This document shows positions 56,010 through 64,000 of a DNA stretch of 64,000 bases, one piece after another; the stretch's first letter is position 1; each line of letters begins with the position of its first letter. The notes beneath the pieces were generated by a model. The model made no database searches. It was not told where the DNA came from and saw nothing but the letters and a program-made list of their open reading frames with translations. The position numbers were made by a program, and so were the translations under genes. This DNA comes from Adiantum capillus-veneris (lineage: Eukaryota; Streptophyta; Polypodiopsida; Polypodiales; Pteridaceae): the NCBI GenBank assembly GCA_014529385.2, contig CM043954.1:93947247-94011246 (forward strand), given 5' to 3'.

Positions 56010-56765
56010 CCCTTGGCAAAGATCACATGGCCAGGAAGAGTAACCTTGCTTTCACCAATGTGGAATTTATCCACATTGAGTTGGCCACCCAAAGCTTGTA
56101 GCCTAGCTAGACCTATGTAAAATTTCTCCAAATGAAGAGAGCAGGAGCTATAGATACAAAAGTCATCAAATAAAACACGGATTGATTTGCCAAAGAATGG
56201 CTAAAAAACAAATGTCACATAGTGCTGAAAAGTGGCTGGAGCATTGGTGAGACCAAAAGGCATAACTCTGTAAGAAAAACATCCCCACATTGTGATTAAA
56301 GTTGTCTTATTTTGATCTTCTTCAGTGATGATAATTTGGAAGTATCTTGAGTAGCCATCACATATTGTGTAGCGCTCATGTCCTGCTACCTCATTGAGAA
56401 TTTCATCTTGAAAAGGGAGAGGAAAATGGTCCCTCTTTGTGGCTGCATAAAGGGGTTTGTAATCAACACAAACCCTCCACTTACCATCCTTCTTTGGTGT
56501 GACTACCATTGAAGAAACTCACTCTTAGTCTTTAGCAAGATAGATGAAACGTGCTTCTAACAATTTTCTCATCTCCTTGAGCAAGGCTTTTTGTTGAATT
56601 ACTCCTAGCCGTCTGAGCTTCTGCACTACAGGTTTACTTCCCTCCTTGAGCTTGATTTGATGTTGAACTACTGTGATGCCAGTGATTTTATCATATTCAT
56701 CAATGAACAATGTGGTAAAATTACTTAGCATCAAAACATAATCTTGACGCTCCTTCTCACACAAC
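56010..56765 (-). pseudogene. E5 reverse transcriptase region (fossil)
   Basis: VVTPKKDGKWRVCVDYKPL, RYTICDGYSRYFQIIITEED, WGCFSYRVMPFGLTNAPATF, and upstream QHQIKLKEGSKPVVQKLRRL. It is continuous, across E7, with the RNase H at 50,542. Confidence 0.8.
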
Positions 56766-57020
56766 TCATTAGAGAGAATTTGATGTAGCTTACTTGCTCC
56801 TACTAGACGTTGTATACCTGGTGGCTCCCCTTGGTTTTATGATGATGCATCAAGTTGCTCCATATTCTTAGGGTCCTTAAGAATGATCCCCATCACCTCA
56901 ATGCTATTTTCTCTTTCTTCGATCATTGTTGACTCCTCCTCTGAAGTGGTTGAAGAGTCTAGAACACTCATCCGCGGAGGTTTCTAGATCCATGTCACGT
57001 TGTTGACCTATCTTCATGTC

Positions 57021-58836
57021 CTAAAGTATTGGCCTCCCTTTTGCATCCTTCATTTGGATTATGCCAGTGTCCCAGTCTTGTTTAGCTTTCATAGCCATAA
57101 GCCAAGGCCTCCCTAGAATGATAGGATAGCCCTCCCCTTTATGTGGCATAGCAAAGATGTCCACATCCACCTCGGTGTTGAACGCCTTTACCCTAACTGC
57201 ATTCACAATGCCAACACATTGAAATTTTACATTATTTGCCATTTTGGCTCGGCATGGTGCCGGCCTACTCACTTCTAAGCCTAAATGGTGCATCATTTTT
57301 TCACTTATTATGCATATTTGTGTGCCACCATCGATGTAGACATTGGAGATGTGTTGCCCTTTGATGTGAGCATCCATCACTGGTAGTATGTTATCTAGAT
57401 TCCTCCCAGAGACAGCCCCAGCTATCTTTGGCTTTGTTCGTCTTGTACTAGCCATCTTTGTCCATTGTCTCCTCACACTAGGTGCAATGTTAAGTAGTTG
57501 AGACCAAGTGATCTTTGGGCCCTGCATAGAGACACCTTGAGGAAAATCATATGGTTTAGAACATTTACCCAAAGAGAAACCTACAATGTCAATTTTACAT
57601 CCTGACTTGGATGGATTTTTACTAGATTCCCCCTTGGCTTTCATCTTTTCTTCCTTTTGGGAAGATTCACCATGCCTAGCGTGCTTTATGCCCATGGTAT
57701 CTACTCCTTTAACCTTGGTCTTACCTTTTGACACTGCCTTGATATCCTCCTCCACTTTATCCTTTCTTTTACATTCAAGGCTGATAACACTCACCACCTG
57801 GTTGTTGGCTGGTTGTGGAGGTCAGGGTGGAATGTTGGTTGTTGTGGTGATGGGTGTGGTTGAACCGGTTGTTGTAGAATTTGCACTAGTGGTGCATGTT
57901 GTGGTGCTCTGGGTGGTGGTGGTCTTGCTCTTGGTGGTGAAACTTGGTTTTGCCTTGCTCCTCTATTAAAATTATGTCTCCTTGGGAGTGGAGAGTAATA
58001 CACACCACGACCATCTTCTCCACAATTGTAGCAGTGGTATTCTTGGTTCTGTCTTTGTTGTCCTCTCCCTTGATCTTGGTGGCGATTTTGTGCATGCCCT
58101 TGTTGCACAAAATGGACTGAGAGATTCTCAAGCTGATTGGTGATTCGGTTGAGTAGGTCTTGCTGATCCTCAATTGGTTCTTGTGGTTGAATCCTCTGGG
58201 CGGCTGTTGTAGGTGGTGCTAGAGGTGGTCGGGTCCTAACGGCTTCCTCTTCATCGGCATTCCTGGCTTGTAGGTGCAACTTATTTTCTTTAAGGCGGGC
58301 CACTTCAACTGCTAGCTCATACGTAGCAAGAAACCTTCCCTTCACCTTCTCTTTAAGAGTTGGCCATAACCTGGCCATAACCCAGCCACAAACCGCTCCT
58401 TCTTTAGGAAATCAGGTGCCCCCTCATCCTTTCTTAGCGATGCAACCCATCACCCCCATAGATCTTCAAACTTTGACTCGTATGATGTGTACTCTAGCAT
58501 GCGACCTTGCTTCAACTCCGTCAACAATTTCCATAGCTTCTCTGATATTGTGCCCCCTCCAAAACATTTGACAAAGGTTGCTCTTAATAAGTCCCAACCT
58601 TCCTTGGTTTCATGTGCCAAGGCATTGTACCATGACCTTGCCTCCACCTTCATTAGAAGTGGAAATATTCGCAAGCACGAAGCATCATCATCTCTCCCAG
58701 AGATGAAACATGCTATTTCCAAGTTGTCTAGAAAGTCTGCAGCATCCTCACCCACCTTACTAGTAAAGGTTGGAAGTGCTACACTTGCCATTGTGGGAGA
58801 GAAAATTAACTTGACTAAACCTTTTTTTTCTTTCAA
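57021..58836 (-). pseudogene. E5 gag and protease region (fossil)
   Basis: Gag start MASVALPTFTSKVGEDAADF (about 58,791), capsid-like LLMKVEARSWYNALAHETK, a zinc-knuckle stretch YHCYNCGEDG (about 58,020-58,045) and a proline-rich stretch; protease with YIDGGTQICIIS (about 57,330) and YPIILGRPWLMAMK (about 57,110). Clear homologue of the E4 region. Confidence 0.8.
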
Positions 58837-60376
58837 GATTCAATACATGGGTGCTTGGTAGATGGAAAATATACTATACAAGGATGAAAATAACTACATC
58901 AAAAGATACTTCATGGTTAATCATAGGGAGGATAAAGGGTAGAGAAGAGGTGGTTATCTCTTGCAATCGTTCTCTGCCAAACATGGCTATAATGAGTTGC
59001 TGATACAACATCTTGTGGTCTAAGATTACTTTGATTGATTGAATTCATTGTGGTGCATAAATCTAGTCCCTTGCAAAAGGTTGATGTGCTAGATCCATCA
59101 CATGATAAAAGGCTCCCTCCTTTTTGGTGGAAGGTTATAGTCGGAGGTGTGGAGATCTTGGTAGTTGAGGTCAAATTTGTAGAACCATAGGACAAGGTTG
59201 TCTTTGTCTTCTAGCTCTAGGACTTTCCCTCTAACAGTCTCTTGAAAAAACTTGAACTCTCTCTCTTTGAGCAACTTCAGTTTTCTGCAAGATAGAGTGT
59301 CATCCAGTGCATACACAGGTGTGATGAGGTAGGTGGTGAGTCTTACCACTTGTATTACTCCAAGTTGGATTGATACATAGCAAGCTATAAAGTTGTCATC
59401 CTAGCCTTGATCCACAATTAACACTCCTTGAAGGTGGAGGGTCTTGTTTTTCCGCCAAGCAAACTTCATGTCAAAGACCTTGTCGATGACAAGCTCCGTC
59501 ACTTCACTCGGTAGACAACATAGAATCCATGTTGTTGTCTCTAGTTCCTTGCTCATGAGATGAGAGTGAGGTATAAAAAGACTTTGGAAGATTTACCCTT
59601 TTGTTTTGAGGCTGCGGTCATTGTCGGTGCTAGAATACCCTTGAATCTTTTGGTGCAAGGGAGAGGAAGGTATACTCACCCACACACACTCACAAACACT
59701 CTCATTGTGTGCTATGCAAAGTGCAAGAGCTCCCTCTCCTTCTCCAAGAAAGTAGAGGTTGAGAGCCTACACCAACACTCTTGGCTATGGAGTGCAAATC
59801 CAATCAAGAGCCATGCTTCAATGCTTAAGCTTTCCATATCCTTCTTCTTCATTACTATGCTATTATGTATGCTAGCAAGAAGAGTTATGATAAGTGAGGA
59901 ACTAATTATTTCTCCTATGAAATGTGTCTTCTTGCTCTTCCCTACCCTTTTTCCCTGCTAGCTCTCTCCACCTTCAAAGGTGTTTGAGGTCTTGGGACTG
60001 AGGCTTGGGATAGTTAAAGCTTTCTTCAAGTTTATGTTATGGTTCTGATGCATGAAGCTTTCCATCTTCATTGCATCACCTAGGTTACAAGGAACACAAA
60101 GATTGTATTGTAACAAGTCTCTCTTAATGGGAGAAATCATAATACAAATGCCTATTGGAGGGGGGATCGGCTCCACATAAATCCTGTCCTCAACTGTTGT
60201 CATGTTCTTTAAATTCTCTCTCTTGCAAAAGTATTTTTCATGCCAAGTTAACTAATTGCTATGATTATGTTGCTATCTTCAATTATGTTCACCCACTATG
60301 CTCACAAAGTCATTTCTCAAAAGTACTCTCATTAATTTTCGCTACTCTCAAGTTAAATAGGCCAATCCCATTACAA
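58837..60376 (-). other. E5 leader between 5' LTR and gag
   Basis: About 1.5 kb with several short minus-strand frames: 59,958-60,203 (MTTVEDRIYVEPIPPPIGI), about 59,403-59,558 (MSKELETTTWILCCLPSE...) and 59,098-59,349 (MVRLTTYLITPVYALDD). A long leader with small ORFs is known in Ogre/Tat elements. None shows a recognised domain. Confidence 0.5.
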
Positions 60377-61368
60377 TGGAGGTTGAATATGTGTTGATGA
60401 GTAGCTTGTGTGTGCGAAACCTCCTTACCATTTTGGTGTGATGGTGTCTCCCAATGCTCTTTTACATAGGTAACACTTCTAGCTATATTAGAAGTGTGGA
60501 GGCATGGTGCCTACGCTTCAAAATGCTCATAACTTCTAATAACGTAGAGCTTGTGTTGTGGTGAGAGAGTTGTTTTGTTTTGATGATAGATACCCCTCCT
60601 TATATAGGAAAAGAGGGTGGAATTTTCCTACATTTTTTTCGGCCGTGACTCACACCATGTGACAGTGGGTCGGCCATGTCTGATGCAATGATGCTTGTGA
60701 TAGAGGTCCATAGAGAGAAAATAGTAGGGGAGAAGAGAGATTGAGGGGAAAGGAGAGTAGAGGAATGGGGCTTTTACAAGGTATGCTAGTTGTAGCTCGC
60801 TTATTTGAGAGAGGAGAGAGAGTTTTTTACAAGAGGTTGCCGAAGGTGGTTGTTATTAGAAAAGATAAATCTGCCACTTGTAGTGTTAGTGGCTCTATCC
60901 TTGGCCAAGACTTCATTTATTGTGGCTTTGTTTCTCTCACTCATGCCCTAGATTTCCAATCTAGAGTAAAAATATACAATGATTTTCTGTTAAAACACAA
61001 AAGAGTGATTATGAGGACGTAGGTGGAGTAAAAGATGATTACAAGGTTGATGTTGTCGTTTGAAATTGATGAACATAGGCATGGCCTACCTAATTGGCGC
61101 TTTCGTAACTTGATGCTTCACTCAAACAAGCCTCGCTTGCGTCGTGTCATTTATAGTGGTCGTAGTCGACTACTTTTGCGGTTTTCAGAATGCTAGTCAC
61201 TGCATTGAATCCGTTGGCACGAAGCGCATATATACAAGAGCATGTGCATGTGTGCGAATTGATGGTGGATGTAACTTGACTATTTTGGGCTTATGGGCTG
61301 ATTTGTGAGAGTGTTTGGTGGTGATTATGAGAGTGGGGTGCGTATTGATGGTAAGTTGTGTGTGTGTA

Positions 61369-61452
<84 letters not shown>

Positions 61453-61633
61453 GCTGAAAAACAACAATTTTTAGCTATGGGGAGCTTGGAAAAGATATGA
61501 GAGTGAGAGAGAAGAGTGTGTGTGTGTGTAAGTGTATGTGTGCATGTACTCTATGTGTGTTGAAATTTGGTTGTTTTAAGCTTTGTGTGTGTGCGCGCGC
61601 GCGTGAAAGGAGATAAAGTTTTTTTTGTTGGTC

Positions 61634-61693
<60 letters not shown>

Positions 61694-62157
61694 GACAAAA
61701 AAGTGAAAATTTCAGCCAAGAGAGAGAGTGAGAGGGAGAGAGAAGACAAGGAGAGGGAGGGCTCCATGGATGGAAGAGGACAAGTTGGAAAGAGGTGATA
61801 ATGAGAAGGAGGCCCCCTTTATTTGCTTTTGTAAGAAGGTTGTGGCCATGGTTGTACAAACCATTGAGTGCCCTCTTATTTACTAATATAGTTATCAATT
61901 ATTTTGAAAGTGGAGCCCTTTGAGGAGAAAATAAAGGAGGGAGAAAAATGAGTACCAGTGGCTTCGCCGGTACTTGGGGACAAAGGCTCCTTACCATGCA
62001 AGATTTTCTACTTCGGTGAAAGCTTTTATTGGACATTCTATTTATCTTGATTCTCAAGTGGTCGTTCACACGCCCTGTGCTTGAGTTTTTTTTTATTTTT
62101 TTTAGAAGGGGGGTTTTCCATAGAGAGAGATGGGTTGATTTCAAAAAGCGGCCCTCA
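60377..62157 (-). repeat. E5 5' LTR
   Basis: 1,781 bp. Partner of 46,072-47,773. TATA-type box (CCTATATAAGGAGG, minus strand) at about 60,598-60,611. A GT run at 61,357-61,450 and a GA run at about 61,637-61,688 are both longer or shorter than in the partner. Confidence 0.85.
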
Positions 62158-62660
62158 ATGCTTTACTATGATTCTTTTTGTGGTGTTGGAGAAGGTCTAG
62201 CTTCATTTTTGTTTGTTTCCTTGGGTTGTTCATAAATGGCTTCCTCCTCTTGTTTCTCTTTCCCATTTGTTTTCTCGCTTTCATTGGATTTGGTAGTTGG
62301 TGAAGGGCTCGGACTCGGCTTTAGATGATCTTTTGTTCAATAGAGAGTGAAGTGGGTCTTGGAGACATCTCTCCCTCTTCATGATGTAGTTCAATTTGAT
62401 GTTCAGTTTTTGCTTGCCTTTGTAACACAATCGACTCTTCTCTTGCTTTCCTTTGCACTTCTAGAGCTTCTTGTATGTTCAAGACTTTGGCTTTTGCATA
62501 CATTCACTCAAGAAAATCCTTTGGATCTTTTTCTCGGGTTTCTTGGTCCTTAGACCCTTGATCTCCCTTGGGATCCATGACTCTCGATTCTCTCCTACAG
62601 CTTGGTGGCTTCTTTCATACGATTCTTTTTCTCTTTCAAACCTTGCTTTTTTGTGTTGAG
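62158..62660 (-). other. Lys/Glu-rich minus-strand remnants
   Basis: Frames such as EALEVQRKAREESIVLQRQ (62,321-62,503) and KKARFEREKESYERSHQAV are highly charged and interrupted. They may continue the coding piece at 62,668-62,928. No family recognised. Confidence 0.3.
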
Positions 62661-62667
62661 GTTCATC

Positions 62668-62928
62668 CTAATGGCTTGCCACTACTTTCTTCTTCATTTC
62701 TTCTCTCCTTGCTCTCTTTTCCTCATTGTCGAAGCTTTCACTGCTAAGGGCTTCAGGCGAGCTTTTGGTTGATTCTTCATCTGATTTATATATTCTTTTC
62801 TTCTTTGATCTAGTGGTTTGTGGAGAGGGTTGATCCATTAGATGAAATTTGGACTCACAAAGGGGCCCTTTAAGGAGTTTGACTTTACCTCTTTCTACCA
62901 AAACGGGCGCATGGATAAATTTTTGCAA
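62668..62928 (-). pseudogene. Unknown charged protein fragment
   Basis: MQKFIHAPVLVERGKVKLLK, then GPLCESKFHLMDQPSPQTTR, SKKKRIYKSDEESTKSSPEA and EEKRARREEMKKKVV. The first half lies in the left arm of the inverted repeat at 62,836, and the right arm encodes the same stretch on the plus strand with a few changes. Not recognised; a basic nuclear-type region is visible. Confidence 0.4.
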
Positions 62929-63288
62929 ACAAACTCCAAAGTTGACAAAGGTTTGACAATTAGAATGTCCTCTTCAAGCTCTATCTCTACTGATATATAG
63001 AACGCCATGAGATTCCTCATATTTTAGAAGATTCTTTTTTTTATTCACTTAGATTCTGACAGAGTTGTCACATCATAGGTGAATAAAAAAAAAATCTTCT
63101 AAAATATGAGGAATCTCATGGCCTGCTATATATCAGTAGATAGAGCTTGAAGAGCACATTCTAACTGTCAAACCTCCACCAACTTTGGAGTTTGTTTGCA
63201 AAAATTCATCCATGCGTCCGTTTTGGTAGAGAGAGGCAACGTCGAACTCCTTAAAGGGCCCCTTTGTGAGTCCGAATTTCACCTAATG
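62836..63288. repeat. Long inverted repeat, about 214-bp arms, 25-nt loop
   Basis: Left arm 62,836-63,051 and right arm 63,077-63,288 are reverse complements with scattered differences (outer ends CATTAG(A/G)TGAAATT and its complement; inner end TTATTCACTT / AGGTGAATAA). Both arms encode QKFIHA(P/S)VLVERG and GPLCES(K/E)FHLM in opposite directions, so it is a duplicated gene piece in inverse orientation. A transcript would fold into a long hairpin. Confidence 0.9.
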
Positions 63289-63365
63289 TGAGACTATTCA
63301 GGTATTCTGATATGGGGCTAGTGACAAGTTATCTGCCATACCAATAGCATGGTATGAAATCCTGG

Positions 63366-63854
63366 TTAGAATTTTGGAGCTCCTAGATATGTTACCTTTT
63401 GTTCCTTCTTTGTGCACTTGATTGGTGTAAGCACGTACTGAGAATTATCTATTGTTTGCCTAGTTGTTGACTTCAACACTTGCGTGAAAGTGGTTGCAAC
63501 TGCATGATTTGGAGTAGTGTATCTTGGCGGTCTCTTTAAGAGAAAATGGAATTTCTGGCTCTCTGGAAATCTACACACCGCTCTTGATCATATAATTCAC
63601 AAAGTCCTAACCTTCTGTTGGCTTCTTTTGTGGTTGGCTTTGTGGCTACATCATAGATGCAAAGGATCCTCCAAAGTTGATTTACACCCAGAGCAAGTGT
63701 GTGTCAATACCTTTGGCAAGAATCTTACTCCTAGTGGGGATAGCCCCCACAACACCTTCCAAGTGATTATCTTCATTGAGCTTAGCCATTTTACTTCCCA
63801 AATGTTGTTTATACTTTTTAGCCACTTCTCTTCTAACCAATTCACCCTCCACAA
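63366..63854 (-). pseudogene. Unknown coding remnants near right edge
   Basis: Minus frames 63,651-63,854 (KWLKSINNIWEVKWLSSMKI, WGLSPLGVRFLPKVLTHTCS) and 63,366-63,578 (RFPESQKFHFLLKRPPRYTT, HAVATTFTQVLKSTTRQTID). Their composition looks coding, but no domain is recognised. They may belong to the same decayed gene as 62,668-62,928. Confidence 0.3.
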
Positions 63855-64000
63855 TTTGATGGGCGGAGTAAACTAGTCCACCTTATACATTCCACATAAT
63901 TTCAACCTCCATTATCATTTCCCACTCCCTCAGTCACACTCCTACCTCACTCTCCCTCTCATCTATTATTCAACCACCTCCTTCTCTCTCTCTCTCTCTC

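Larger units (their letters stand above)
46072..62157 (-). mobile_element. E5: Tat-like Ty3/gypsy element carrying a nested copia (E7)
   Basis: LTRs at 46,072-47,773 (3') and 60,377-62,157 (5'), minus orientation. Between them: a long leader (58,837-60,376), gag, protease, RT, RNase H, second RNase H, integrase and tail, interrupted between RT and RNase H by E7. It has the same domain order as E2 and close similarity to E4 and E6 in gag and integrase tail. No matching 5-bp target duplication was found at its ends. The coding part is broken in many places and LTRs differ at many sites, so it is older than E7. Confidence 0.85.

Noticed and set aside
57586-57969. 127-codon plus-strand frame with Val-rich repeats
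   Set aside because: Shadow of the E5 gag proline/threonine-rich stretch on the minus strand.
46072-62157. Exact target duplication for E5
   Set aside because: Flanks GATGA and ATGCT do not match; none claimed.

Overview
The window is repeat-rich nuclear DNA of a plant. It holds plant-type Ty1/copia and Ty3/gypsy retrotransposons with a second, plant-lineage (Tat-like) RNase H, long GA/CT and GT microsatellites, and almost no intact host coding sequence. A piggyBac transposase tail and a DNA-transposase family of the DGAASQFK / HGKGExDGAG type are both uncommon in flowering plants, so a moss, lycophyte, fern or gymnosperm is plausible. That is inference; no species can be named from the sequence.

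Layout. 1-375: C-terminal end of a piggyBac transposase. About 960-14,880: an old Ty3/gypsy element (E1, minus strand), split by a younger Tat-like Ty3/gypsy element (E2, plus strand, 3,198-12,205). About 14,890-19,280: gag-protease half and 5' LTR of another Tat-like element (E4, minus). 19,738-28,720: decayed gene on the minus strand (copy I) with a coiled coil, a RING-H2-like finger, an acidic linker and an FCP1/NIF-type HAD phosphatase domain. It is split by a compact LTR / integrase-tail / LTR element (E6, 20,763-24,354) and contains a palindrome-rich block. 29,110-31,740: an 86-bp minisatellite split by a solo LTR. 33,790-38,350: a second, diverged copy (copy II, plus strand) of the same coiled coil-RING-acidic-phosphatase gene. 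40,455-44,807: a decayed multi-exon transposase-like gene on the minus strand, convergent with copy II. The gaps of both are packed with TTGGTAC-type repeats. 46,072-62,157: a full-span Tat-like element (E5, minus) with a copia element (E7, 50,548-56,004, perfect 5-bp target duplication CAATG) inserted in it. 62,836-63,288: a 450-bp inverted repeat made from a piece of coding sequence.

Three observations stand out. (1) The coiled coil / RING-H2 / acidic / FCP1-like gene occurs twice with identical finger spacing, once beside a transposase-like gene; it may be an accessory gene of a large DNA transposon. (2) A 72-residue small protein, about half identical without gaps, lies upstream of gag in both E1 and E2 and vaguely resembles the C-terminal half of ubiquitin. 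(3) A hairpin-forming inverted gene fragment lies near the right end. The LTR elements are described as fossils. Domain calls come from reading the translations by eye; no database search was possible.
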